Source: Bog-473 sp963840245
GTDB lineage: Bacteria; Actinomycetota; Acidimicrobiia; Acidimicrobiales; RAAP-2
Direction: 5' to 3'
NCBI GenBank assembly: GCA_963840245.1
Contig: CAWIYI010000015.1
Span: 86,374-150,373 of the forward strand
DNA: 64,000 nucleotides
Shown: piece after piece, positions 18,559 to 27,661 of the stretch
Numbering within the stretch: the first letter of the stretch is position 1
Layout: each line of letters starts with the position of its first letter
Made by a program: the position numbers and the translations under genes
The notes under the pieces: generated by a model
Seen by the model: only the letters and a program-made list of their open reading frames with translations
Told to the model about the DNA's origin: nothing
The model's database searches: none

Positions 18559-18948
18559 GTGGCGGCCTTCGCAGACGTCGAACAGATGATCGCCCGGTTG
18601 CCCGAGGTGACAGAAGCGGCGCGGCACGGCAACCGGACGTGGTTCGTCGCCGGCAAGGCCTTCGCCTGGGAACGCCCGTTCTCCAAGGCCGATCTCAAGC
18701 GGTTCGGCGACACTCCCCCGCCCGCCGGTCCGATCCTCGCCCTGCGCACGGCCGACGTCGCCGACAAGGAGGCCGTTCTGGCCACCGGCAACAAGGGGTT
18801 CTTCACCATCCCGCACTTCGACGGCTACGCCGCCGTCCTCGTGCAGCTACGGACGGCCGCCAAAAAGCCGCTGCGTGAGGCGATCGAAGACGCCTGGCTG
18901 GCCTGTGCTCCGGAAACCCTGGCCCGCGCCCACCTCGGCGACGCCTGA
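18559..18948 (+). CDS. MmcQ/YjbR (DUF419) family protein
   Basis: The 129-residue product is read from GTG at 18559. It contains ARLPEVTEAARHGNRTWFVAGKAFAWERPF-like sequence and ends PETLARAHLGDA, which fits the small double-wing MmcQ/YjbR fold, often called DNA-binding without firm proof. It is divergent from the serine hydrolase (56-base gap) and convergent with the histidine phosphatase gene, which it overlaps. Confidence 0.77.
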   Translation: MAAFADVEQMIARLPEVTEAARHGNRTWFVAGKAFAWERPFSKADLKRFGDTPPPAGPILALRTADVADKEAVLATGNKGFFTIPHFDGYAAVLVQLRTAAKKPLREAIEDAWLACAPETLARAHLGDA

Positions 18949-19699
18949 CCCTCCCTCGCGCCGCCGGGGTACCCCGCACGAGTCGTTGAACCGCAGGAGG
19001 ACGAAGCGGTCCTCCGACGGCACCCACTCCCACTCGGTCATGGAGGCATGCACGATCCGCACCCAGCCCCGCCGGTAGACCTCCGGGGGCACCCCGAGGA
19101 AGTCGATCATGGTCGCCTCGATCACCCCGGCATGGACGGCCGCCACCACGAGCTCACCCGGGTGCTCGCGCAGCACGCTCGCGCACGGCGCCCGAGGCCC
19201 GCGCCACGAAATCCGACCAGCTCTCGCCGGCCGGTGCGATCGGCACGGTGGGGTCGTTGTCCCAGTCGGGCACCCCGAACCTCTCGACCACGTCGTCCCA
19301 GTCCAGGCCGTCGGCTTCTCCGGGATGCAGTTCGGAGAGATCGCCGCGCTCGCGCACCGGGCCGAGCGCCGTCGGTCCGGGGCCCACCACGGGCCGCAGC
19401 CGCTCCGCCGTCTCGGTCGCCCGCGGCAGCACCGAGGAGTACAGCGCCGTCGCCTCGCGCAGCTCGCCGCTCTCGTAGAGGCGGTCGGCCAGTGCCGCCA
19501 CCTGACTGCGCCCCAGGTCGGTCAGGCCCGTGCAGCCCTTGGGGCCGCCGACGATGCGGTTGAGGTTGCACTCCGCCTCGCCGTGGCGGATCAGCACGAT
19601 CCGCGCCGCTCCCACCTCCGGGGGGAAGATCCGCAAGACCCCCGCGTGGGCACGCTCCGCCTCACCGCCCGGACCGGCGGCCGCGCCGGCCTCGCTCAC
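18847..19699 (-). CDS. Histidine phosphatase (phosphoglycerate-mutase-like), frame interrupted
   Basis: The N-terminal RIVLIRHGEAECNLNRIVGG carries the catalytic RHG motif. GLTDLGRSQVAALADRL, LYSSVLPRATETAERL and ELHPGEADGL follow. After a frame change near 19180 the second catalytic His appears in LVVAAVHAGVIEATMIDFLG. GTG at 19699 overlaps the vWA gene stop (GTGA). The last 35 or so residues overlap the convergent YjbR gene and may not be real. The substrate is unknown. Confidence 0.8.
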
Positions 19700-21150
19700 G
19701 CCAGGTTTCCGACGAAGTGCTCCAGCTGGCGCAGCGTGCGGCACTCCACGACCTCGTCGCAGTGGGCGGCGTACTCGCCCACAATCGAGTCGCCCGAGCC
19801 CCAGTAGTCACGCGGCTCGGGGTTGAGCCAGTAGACGTGCCGCGCCCGGGCCTGCACGTCCTCGAGCACCCATGACTGGGCCGCGTGGTAGTTGTTGCGG
19901 GCGTCGCCCAGCAGCATGACGCTCGAGCGCGAGGTCACCTGGTCGCCCCAGCGACGATGGAACTCGGTCAGCGCGTGCCCGTAGTCGGAGTGCCCGTCCA
20001 CCCAGATGACGTCCGCCTCCAGGTTGATGCGGGCCACCGCCTCGGCCGGGTCGACCACGCCCTCGAAGAACCGCGTCACCTCGTCGATCCCGTCCACGAA
20101 GACGAAGCTGCGCACCTTGGAGAACTGCGACGAGATGGCGTACACCAGGTGCAGGGTGAAACGGGCGAAGCTCGCCACCGAACCCGAGATGTCCGCGATG
20201 ACGAAGATCTCGGGCTTGGCCGGGCGCGGGTGGCGGAAGCGCGGCTCAATGGGCACCCCACCCGTGGAGAGCGAGCGCCGCATGGTGGCGCGGAAGTCGA
20301 GCGGGCCCTTGCGACCGTGGCGGCGCTTGCGGGCCAGGCGGACCGCCAGCTTGCGTGAGAGCGGCTGGAGCACCCGGTGCAGCATGGCCAACTCCTCGCG
20401 GGTGGCGTGCATGACGTCGATGTCCTCGGGCAACGGCTTGCGCACGGAGCGGGCCAGGGCCTCCGCTCCCCGGTCCTCGACCAGACGACGGCGGATCTCC
20501 GTCTCGACGGAGCGGCGGAACTTCTCGATGCGCGCCTTGAACTCGTCGGCGGCCAGGCGCTCCTCCAGATCGGTCAGGGAGCCGCCGGCCGCGCCCGCCC
20601 GGGCCTGGCCCAGCAGGCGCTCCAGCACGGCGTCGAGGTCCAGGTTCCGCAGGGTGCGGTAGAGGTAGTAGGTCCCGCCGACCGGGCGTCCGGGCTCCAT
20701 GCCGGCGTAGCGGTCCACCGCGTTGCGGGCCACCATGTTCATGAGGCCGGCGTCGGCCGACAGCAGTGACTTGAAGAGCATCTCGGCCAGCTCCTCGGGC
20801 GTCATGCCTTCGCCGCCCCCGCCGCTCTGCCACGAGCGCCGCTGCCCCGGCCCGCCGCCCTGGCCGGACTGCTCGCCGTCGCCCTCGTCGCCCTCCTCGT
20901 CCCCGTCCTCGCCCCCGGCCCCTGCGGCACCGCCCGTCCGCACGGCGAAGAACACCTCGAAGGCCGTCTCGAAGGCCCGCCAGTGCGAGGACGACTTCAC
21001 CAGCGTGGCGGCCAGCGCGTACTTCAGCGCCTCGCGGTCCTCGAGCGGGATGTGCTTGACCGCCTCGGCGGCGTCGAGGTGCTCGGTCAGCGAGACGGGT
21101 AACCCGGCACGGCGAAGCTCGGTGACGAATCCGGAGAGGAGGTCGAGCAC
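19696..21150 (-). CDS. vWA-domain protein, CoxE-like partner of MoxR ATPase
   Basis: The product has 484 residues. The N-terminal helical region (1-75) is followed by a Gly/Glu/Asp-rich linker (75-115), a middle helical section, and a C-terminal von Willebrand A domain with a MIDAS motif FVIADISGSVASF (Asp-x-Ser-x-Ser) and DVIWVDGHSDYGHAL. MoxR-CoxE pairs act as chaperone-like systems that insert cofactors or activate complexes. Its MoxR partner is encoded immediately upstream. No molybdenum hydroxylase or CO dehydrogenase genes are nearby. Confidence 0.9.
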   Translation of the reverse strand: MLDLLSGFVTELRRAGLPVSLTEHLDAAEAVKHIPLEDREALKYALAATLVKSSSHWRAFETAFEVFFAVRTGGAAGAGGEDGDEEGDEGDGEQSGQGGGPGQRRSWQSGGGGEGMTPEELAEMLFKSLLSADAGLMNMVARNAVDRYAGMEPGRPVGGTYYLYRTLRNLDLDAVLERLLGQARAGAAGGSLTDLEERLAADEFKARIEKFRRSVETEIRRRLVEDRGAEALARSVRKPLPEDIDVMHATREELAMLHRVLQPLSRKLAVRLARKRRHGRKGPLDFRATMRRSLSTGGVPIEPRFRHPRPAKPEIFVIADISGSVASFARFTLHLVYAISSQFSKVRSFVFVDGIDEVTRFFEGVVDPAEAVARINLEADVIWVDGHSDYGHALTEFHRRWGDQVTSRSSVMLLGDARNNYHAAQSWVLEDVQARARHVYWLNPEPRDYWGSGDSIVGEYAAHCDEVVECRTLRQLEHFVGNLA

Positions 21151-21154
21151 GGTC

Positions 21155-22084
21155 TCAGCCCGGCGTGGCCGACAGGAGCTCCTTGGAGGCCCGCTCGATG
21201 TCGGCCTGGTACTTCAGGAGGATGTGCAGCGTGTCCTTGGCGCCGGCGGCATCGATCGTCTCGACGCCGAGCAGCACCAGCGTGCGGGCCCAGTCGATGG
21301 TCTCGGAGACCGACGGTGCCTTGCGCAGCTCGAGGGTGCGCAGCGAGCGCACGATGCGCGCCACCTGGTCGGCCAGCTCCTCGCTGATGCCCGGCACCTT
21401 GGTCCGCACGATCTCGCGCTCGCGGTCGAGGTCCGGGTAGTCGATGTGCAGGTAGAGACAGCGGCGCTTGAGCGCCTCGGAGAGCTCACGCGTGTTGTTC
21501 GACGTCAGGAACACCATGGGCAGCTGGGTGGCCCGCACGGTGCCCAACTCGGGGATCGACACCTGGTACTCCGAGAGGATCTCGAGCAGGAGCGCCTCGG
21601 TCTCGAGCTCCACCCGGTCGACCTCGTCGACCAGCAGCACGACAGGCTCGGTGGCCCGGATCGCCTCGAGCAGGGGCCGGGTCAGCAGGAAGTCCTCCGA
21701 GAAGATGTCCTCCTCCAGCTCGGACCAGCTCGGGCCTTCCTCCTCGGCCTTGCCGTGCTCACCCGCCTGGATCCGCAGCAGCTGCTTGCGGTAATTCCAC
21801 TCGTAGAGGGCCTTGGACTCGTCGAGCCCCTCGTAGCACTGCAGACGGATGAGCCGCGCCCCGGTGAGCTCGGCCACCGACTTGGCCAGCTGCGTCTTGC
21901 CGGTTCCGGCCGGCCCCTCGACCAGCACCGGCTTGCCCAGCCGGTCGGCCAGGTAGACCACGCCGCTGATCGACTCGTCGGCCAGGTAGCCGACCTGGGC
22001 CAGGCCGCCCCGCACCGCGTCCAGGGACCCGAACCGGGGGGGACCGCCTTCCGGCAGGCCCAATGCTGCGTTCCCCTGGCTCAC
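21155..22084 (-). CDS. MoxR-family AAA+ ATPase
   Basis: Starting at GTG 22084, the 309-residue ATPase has Walker A EGPAGTGKTQLAKSV, Walker B VVLLVDEVDRVELETEALLLEIL and sensor-1 MVFLTSNNTRELSEALKRRC, typical of MoxR/CoxD proteins. The chosen GTG overlaps the proA stop (GTGA); an ATG-equivalent start 33 bases earlier lies inside proA. With the vWA gene it forms a standard two-gene module, here expressed behind proBA. Confidence 0.93.
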   Translation of the reverse strand: MSQGNAALGLPEGGPPRFGSLDAVRGGLAQVGYLADESISGVVYLADRLGKPVLVEGPAGTGKTQLAKSVAELTGARLIRLQCYEGLDESKALYEWNYRKQLLRIQAGEHGKAEEEGPSWSELEEDIFSEDFLLTRPLLEAIRATEPVVLLVDEVDRVELETEALLLEILSEYQVSIPELGTVRATQLPMVFLTSNNTRELSEALKRRCLYLHIDYPDLDREREIVRTKVPGISEELADQVARIVRSLRTLELRKAPSVSETIDWARTLVLLGVETIDAAGAKDTLHILLKYQADIERASKELLSATPG

Positions 22085-23334
22085 CGGCGCACCTGCCCGT
22101 CTCCACGCACGATCCACTTCAACGTCGTCAGCTCCTTCACTCCCATGGGTCCGCGGGCATGCAGCTTCTGGGTCGAGATCCCCACCTCGGCACCCAGCCC
22201 GAGTTCTTCGCCGTCGACGAACCGCGTCGACGCGTTCACCAGCACGGCCGCCCCGTCCACCTCGGCCACGAAGCGGTCGGCCACCGCCACGTCGGAGGTC
22301 ACGATCGCCTCGGAGTGGCCCGAGCTGTACCGCGCGATGTGCTCGATCGCCTCCCCCACGTCGTCGACCATCCCGATCGCCACCACGGGGCCCAGGAACT
22401 CGGTGGCGAAGTCGCTCTCCAGCGCCGGCACGGCGTCGGGCACGTGGGCCCGCACGCGCTCGTCGGCCCGGATCTCCACCCCCGCCGTCTCCAGCGAGGC
22501 CGCCAGCCGGGGCAGGACGTCGGCGGCCACGCCCGCGTGCACCAGGATCGTCTCGACCGCGTTGCAGACCCCGAAACGGTGCGTCTTGGCGTTGACGGCC
22601 AGCTCGTGGGCCATGGCGAGGTCGGCCGCCCCGTCGATGTAGATGTGGCAGTTCCCGTCGCCGTCGAGCACGTACGGCACGGTGGCGTGCTCGATCAGTG
22701 ACGCGATCAGTGCCTGGCCGCCGCGCGGGATCAGGCAGTCGATGAAGCCGCGCAGCTGCATGAACGCGGTCGCCGTCTCGTGCGACGTGTCCTCCACCAG
22801 GGCGACGGCGTCCTCGGGCAGGCCCGCCTTCACCGCGGCCCGGCGGAGCACACCCACGATGGCCCGGTTGGACTGAAGGGCCGACGACGAGCCGCGCAGG
22901 AAGGCGGCGTTCCCCGCCTTGAGGCAGAGGCCGGCGGCGTCACTCGTGACGTTGGGCCGGTTCTCGTAGATCACCCCGACCACGCCGAGCGGGACGCGCA
23001 CCCGCGACACGCGCAGGCCGTTGGGCCGCACCCACCCTTCGGTGACCTCCCCGACCGGATCGGGCAGTCCCGCCACCGTGCGCAGGCCGTCCGCCATGCC
23101 GCGCACCCGGTCCTCGGTCAGGCGCAGCCGGTCCCGGGCCGCCTCCACCATGCCGGAAGCTTCGGCCCGCTCGAGGTCCGCTTGGTTGGCCTCCACCAGG
23201 GCCGCCCGGTCCTCCTGGAGGAGGTCGGCGGCCAGGCGCAGCGCATCGTCCCGCACCGAGCTCGGTGCCCTCGCCACCACCCGGGCGGCCGACCGGACGC
23301 GGCCCGCGAGCTGCTCCAACGCGGGCGAGGTCAT
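22081..23334 (-). CDS. proA: Glutamate-5-semialdehyde dehydrogenase (gamma-glutamyl phosphate reductase)
   Basis: The second enzyme of proline synthesis (417 residues) reduces glutamyl-5-phosphate with NADPH. Signature stretches are VPLGVVGVIYENRPNVTSDA, CLKAGNAAFLRGSS, FIDCLIPRGGQALI, NAKTHRFGVCNAVETILVH (catalytic Cys) and NASTRFVDGEELGLGAE. It starts four bases after proB, and the frame is intact. It is followed by moxR instead of the expected nadD. Confidence 0.97.
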   Translation of the reverse strand: MTSPALEQLAGRVRSAARVVARAPSSVRDDALRLAADLLQEDRAALVEANQADLERAEASGMVEAARDRLRLTEDRVRGMADGLRTVAGLPDPVGEVTEGWVRPNGLRVSRVRVPLGVVGVIYENRPNVTSDAAGLCLKAGNAAFLRGSSSALQSNRAIVGVLRRAAVKAGLPEDAVALVEDTSHETATAFMQLRGFIDCLIPRGGQALIASLIEHATVPYVLDGDGNCHIYIDGAADLAMAHELAVNAKTHRFGVCNAVETILVHAGVAADVLPRLAASLETAGVEIRADERVRAHVPDAVPALESDFATEFLGPVVAIGMVDDVGEAIEHIARYSSGHSEAIVTSDVAVADRFVAEVDGAAVLVNASTRFVDGEELGLGAEVGISTQKLHARGPMGVKELTTLKWIVRGDGQVRR

Positions 23335-23338
23335 CGGG

Positions 23339-24387
23339 TCAGGTTACAAGCACCAGGTCGTCCCGATGGACGACGACCTGGCTGCGGCGCCCCATCCACT
23401 CGGCGGCCCGCTCGGCGTGCACCCGGACCAGGCCCTTGGCGAAGACCACGCCGTCGGGCCCGGCGATCTCGACGGCGTCGTCGGGCCGGAAGCCGCCCGT
23501 CACCCCGCTCACCCCGGCCGCCAGCAACGACCGCCCGCGCGCGGTGAGCGCCGCCCGCGCGCCGTCGTCCACGGTGAGGCCGCCGCTCGAGGCCAGCGCG
23601 AAGGCGATCCACAGCTTGCGGGCGGAGAGCCGGGCCTCGCGGGCCCGGAACACCGTCCCGACCCCCGGCTTCGCCCGCGCAGGGCGGCCGCCAGCACGCC
23701 GGGACGGCCGGCGTCGGCGATCACCGTCTGCACGCCGGACCAGGTGGCGATCTTGGCCGCAGCCAGTTTCGAGGCCATGCCGCCGCTCCCCACGCCGCTC
23801 CCCGGCCCGCCGGCCAGGCGCTCGAGCTCGTGGTCGATCTCCACCACCTCCTCAATGAGCGAGGCCTCGGCGTCGCGCCGCGGGTCGGCCGTGAGCAGGC
23901 CGGGCGCGTCGGTGAGCAGGACGAGGAGCTGCGCGCCCACGAGATGGGCGACCAGGGCGGCCAGGCGGTCGTTGTCGCCGAAGCGGATCTCCTCGTCGGC
24001 CACGGCGTCGTTCTCGTTGACGACCGGGACCACGCCCAGGTCCGCCAGGTGGCGCAGCGTCCCCCGCGCGTGCAGGTACTGCGTGCGGTGCACGAAGTCG
24101 AGCGGTGCCAGCAGCACCTGACCGGCCAGGACGCCGTGCGGCTCGAAGCCGTCCTGCCACATCCGCATCAGGCGGTGCTGGCCCACGGCGGAGACGGCCT
24201 GGAGCACGGCGGGATCCGCGGGCCGCTGCGCGCCGCGGTCGAGCGCGTCCCACCCGGCCGCGATGGCGCCGGACGTGACGACGACCACGGTGTGCCCGTC
24301 GGCGCGCGCCGCGGCCAGGTCCCCGCACAGCCGGGTCACCGTCTCGGGCGTCACCGATGACGAGCCCACCTTGACGACGGCGATCAC
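23339..24387 (-). CDS. proB: Glutamate 5-kinase with PUA domain, frame interrupted
   Basis: GTG at 24387 overlaps the obgE stop. The kinase domain shows VVKVGSSSVTPETV, VVVTSGAIAAGWDAL, NENDAVADEEIRFGDNDRLAALVA and GVGSGGMASKLAAAKIA. After a one-base frame change near 23670 the PUA domain continues (RARKLWIAFALASSG-like, GVTGGFRPDDAVEIAGPDG, VFAKGLV). It phosphorylates glutamate and is normally feedback-inhibited by proline. The indel in a required gene is more likely a sequence error than a mutation. Confidence 0.93.
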
Positions 24388-25645
24388 TGCTCCTCGCCCC
24401 AGGTGAAGGTCATGGCCCCCACCGTGACGTCGTCCCCGTCGCGGGCACCGGCCCGCGCCAGGGCGCGGTCGACGCCGAGCCGTCGCAGCCGCCGTACCAC
24501 CTCGGCCTGCGCCCCCTCGTCGTTGAGGTCGGACAGGGCCACGGCCCGCTCGGCGGCCCGCCCGTGGACCACCCAGGTGCCCGAGCCCGCCCGCTCCACG
24601 GCGACCCCCTCGGGCAGGGGCCGGTGCACGACGATCTCGCTCGAGGAGGCCACCGCCGCCTCGGCCCGGGCCTCCTGCACCAGCGGCGCGAGACGCTCCA
24701 CCAGCGCGCCGACGCCGGACCCCGCCGCGGCCGAGAGCACCATCTCGCACACGCCTTCGTCGTCGGCACCCATGTCGCTCTTGCTCCCGACGACGATCCG
24801 CGGGCGCTCCAAGAGCTCGGGCCGGTACGAGCCCAGCTCGGACAGCAGGACACGGCGCTGCTCCGAAGGCGCGACACCGCCGGCCTCGGGCGCACCGAGG
24901 TCCAGGAGCACCACCAGCACCCGGGCGCGCTCGATGTGGCGCAGGAACTGGTGCCCGAGCCCCTTGCCCTCGGCCGCCCCTTCGACCAGGCCGGGGATGT
25001 CGGCCATCACGAACTCGGTGCCGTCGCGCGCGCCACCGACCCGGACGACGCCGAGATGCGGCTCCAGGGTCGTGAAGGGGTAGGCGGCGACTTGGGCTTG
25101 GCCGCCGAGACCGTCGAGATCAACGTCGACTTGCCGGCGTTGGGGAAGCCGACCAGCGCCACGTCGGCCATCAGCTTGAGCTCCATGTCCAACCAGAACT
25201 CCTGTCCCTTCTCGCCCTGCTCGGCGAAGGCCGGGGCGCGCCGGCGGTTGGAGAGAAAGCGCGCGTTGCCCCGGCCGCCCTGGCCGCCCTCGGCCACCAT
25301 GGAGCGCGCGCCGTCCTGGTCGAGGTCGCAGATCACCGCGCCACTGCGATCCCGCACGACCGTTCCGACCGGCACCGCCACCACCAGGTCCTTGCCCCGG
25401 GCGCCGTGCCGCTTCGAGCCCGAGCCGTGCACGCCGTCGGTGGCGCGGCGGAACGGGTGGTCCCGGAAGCCGAGCAGCGACGACTGGTTGACCGAGGCCA
25501 CGAGCCAGACGTCCCCGCCGTGACCGCCGTCGCCGCCGTCGGGGCCACCCCGGTCCACGTGGGCCTCCCGGCGCCACGACACCGCCCCCGCCCCCCCGTC
25601 CCCGGCGCGCGCGTGCAGTTGGGCCTGGTCGACGAAGCCGGACAT
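24384..25645 (-). CDS. obgE: Obg-family GTPase (ribosome assembly/stress), frame interrupted
   Basis: The product has about 419 residues in three domains. They are the glycine-rich Obg fold (MSGFVDQAQLHARAGDGGAG, GGPDGGDGGHGGDVWL), the GTPase domain (P-loop GFPNAGKST, G3 DIPGLVEGA, G4-like SKSD) and a C-terminal OCT domain. The frame changes near 25092: sequence aagtcgcc, where aaggtcgcc restores KPKVAAYPFTTLEPHLG, so one G is missing. Obg acts in 50S assembly and ppGpp signalling. It heads obgE-proB-proA and normally follows rpmA; here about 5 kb of other genes intervene. Confidence 0.94.
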
Positions 25646-25657
25646 CGGGGGGAAAGC

Positions 25658-26966
25658 CTACGAGCCGAGCAGTCGGCGGGCGCGCTGGCCCACCTCGGCG
25701 CGGGCCCGGTCACCGTCGATCGTGGTGCACCGACCCTTCTCGACGACCTGCGCCCCGCCCACCCAGACGTCGGTCACCAGATACCCGGCACCCGCCCACA
25801 CGAGATGGCCCAGCAGCTCGGCGTCGCTCAGCGCGGGGGTGAAGCGGGCGTCGTCGGTGCGCAAGCGGATGAGATCGGCCGGCCGCCCCACTTCGAGCGC
25901 GCCCACCGGGAGGCCGAGCGCCTCCCCGCCGCCGCGGGTGGCCAGCCCGAGCGCCGCGGCGGAGCTCAGGACGTCGGGGTCGCCGGCGACGGCCCGGGCG
26001 AGCAGGGGCGCCAGCCGGAGCTCGTCCCACAGGTGGAGATCGTCGTTGGAGGCCGGTCCGTCGGTGCCCAGACCGACGCGCACCCCGCGCTCGAGCAGGG
26101 CGCGGAGGGGGGCGATGCCCGAGCCCAGCTTCCCGTTGGAGCCCGGGCAGTGCGCCACGGCCACGTCGTGCTCGGCGAGCAACGCCAGGTCGGCGTCGTC
26201 GAGCCACACCGCGTGCGCCGCGAGCACCCGGCCCTCGAGGATGCCCTCGGAGGCCAGGAGGGCCGGTGCGCTCATGCCGTAGCGCTCCTGCACCACCGCG
26301 CACTCGGCTGCCGTCTCGGACAGGTGGATCTGCAGCAGCGCGTCGCGCGCCCGCGCCTCGGCGGCGATGGCCCGCAGCCCGACGGGGGGCACCGTGTAGG
26401 CGGCGTGTGGCCCGAAACCCACCTGGAGCCGCGCGTCCTTCCCCGCCGTGGCGTCGGCCACCTCGCAGGCTCCGGCGAGCAGGGCCTCCCAGCTGCTGCC
26501 CGGACCGGCGCCGGGCACGTCGAAGATGGCCGGGGTGTACATGGTGCGAATGCCCGCCTCGAGCACGGCTTCGACCACGCCGTCGGGATGCCGGTACTGC
26601 TCGCACGTGGTGGTGACGCCGTTGCCCAGCAGCTCGGCGGCGCCGAGCAGCATCCCCCAGTACACGTCCTCGTCGGTCAACCGCGCCTCGCGCGGCCACA
26701 CGGCCTCGTGCAGCCAGCGCTCGAGCGGCAACCCGTCGCCCGCGCTGCGCAGGATCGCCATGGGCGAGTGCCCGTGACAGTTGACCAGGCCCGGCATCAG
26801 CAGGCCGCCCAGCCGGCGCACCTCCGTCCCGGACGCCGCGGGGACCTGCCACGGGTCGCCGACCCAAGAGATGCGGCCGTCGTCGATCTCGACGGCGCCC
26901 GGGGGCCAGCACCGTGTCGCCGGCGTCGACGGTGAAGACGGCGTCGGCCTCGAGCCGCAGGGTCAC
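25658..26966 (-). CDS. Amidohydrolase of the cytosine/SAH-MTA deaminase group, frame interrupted
   Basis: This TIM-barrel metal-dependent hydrolase has metal ligands in LVNCHGHSPMA (HxH), QIHLSETAAE (His) and AAHAVWLDDADL (His), and GLGTDGPASNDDLHLWDE (Asp). The small N-terminal beta domain lies in another frame; one C too many in a run near 26905 causes the change (VLAPG then AVEIDDGRISWVGDP). The motif set is that of S-adenosylhomocysteine/methylthioadenosine and related deaminases. ATG at 26966 overlaps the DtxR stop, and obgE follows 12 bases later. Confidence 0.87.
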
Positions 26967-27661
26967 GGTGCCCCGACGTACAGCCGGTCGGAGAGGTCGC
27001 GCGAGACCCGAATGGCCCCGGCGCCGCCCTCGACCGTCATCTCCACGTTGCCCTCGGGGTCGCGGCCGTCCACCTGGGCCACGGCGCCGGGAATGAAGCC
27101 GCCCTCGTCGAGCATGGTGAGCGAACCCAGGTTCAGCTCCACCTCCTCGCTGATACGGAAGAGCCGCACCCGCTCACCGGCGTCGACCTCGGCCAGCGGG
27201 CGCACCGGGACCGCGGGCGCCGGCGAGTGCGAACCCGGGATCGGGTTGCCGTGCGGGCACGTGGCGGGGTCGCCGAGCAGCTCCACGAGGCGGGCCTCGA
27301 CATCGTCGGAGATCACGTGCTCCCAGCGGCCCGCCTCGCGGTGCACCTTGTGCCACTCGAGCCCGATGACGTCGACCAGGAGACGTTCGGCCAGGCGGTG
27401 CTTGCGCACGACCTTCTCGGCCAGGGCCTGCCCGCTGTCGGTCAGCGAGAGCCGGCGGCCCTCCCGGGTGACGTAGCCGTCCTCGCGCAACCGGTCGAGC
27501 ATCTCGGAGACCGACGGGGCGGACCGGCCCAGGCGCTCGGCGATGCGGGCCTGGATCACGGGCACGCCCTCCTCGGCCAGCGACAGCATGGTCTCGAGGT
27601 ACTCCTCGACGGGCGGGTGGTACTCCTGCGGTTGGCGGGCCGCCCCGGGGCGCTCAGTCAT
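26963..27661 (-). CDS. DtxR/IdeR/MntR-family metal-dependent repressor
   Basis: The regulator has 232 residues. The winged helix (about 18-75) has EYLETMLSLAEEGVPVIQARIAER-like sequence and SAPSVSEMLDRLREDGYV. The dimerisation and metal-site domain has HRLAERLLVDVIGLEW, the EVERWEH-like motif EAGRWEHVISDDVEARL, and Cys-Pro-His-Gly-Asn-Pro. A C-terminal FeoA/SH3-like domain ends the protein. These repressors use Fe(II) or Mn(II) as corepressor. It sits between a copper amine oxidase and an amidohydrolase with overlapping ends, so it is co-expressed with them. Confidence 0.93.
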   Translation of the reverse strand: MTERPGAARQPQEYHPPVEEYLETMLSLAEEGVPVIQARIAERLGRSAPSVSEMLDRLREDGYVTREGRRLSLTDSGQALAEKVVRKHRLAERLLVDVIGLEWHKVHREAGRWEHVISDDVEARLVELLGDPATCPHGNPIPGSHSPAPAVPVRPLAEVDAGERVRLFRISEEVELNLGSLTMLDEGGFIPGAVAQVDGRDPEGNVEMTVEGGAGAIRVSRDLSDRLYVGAP

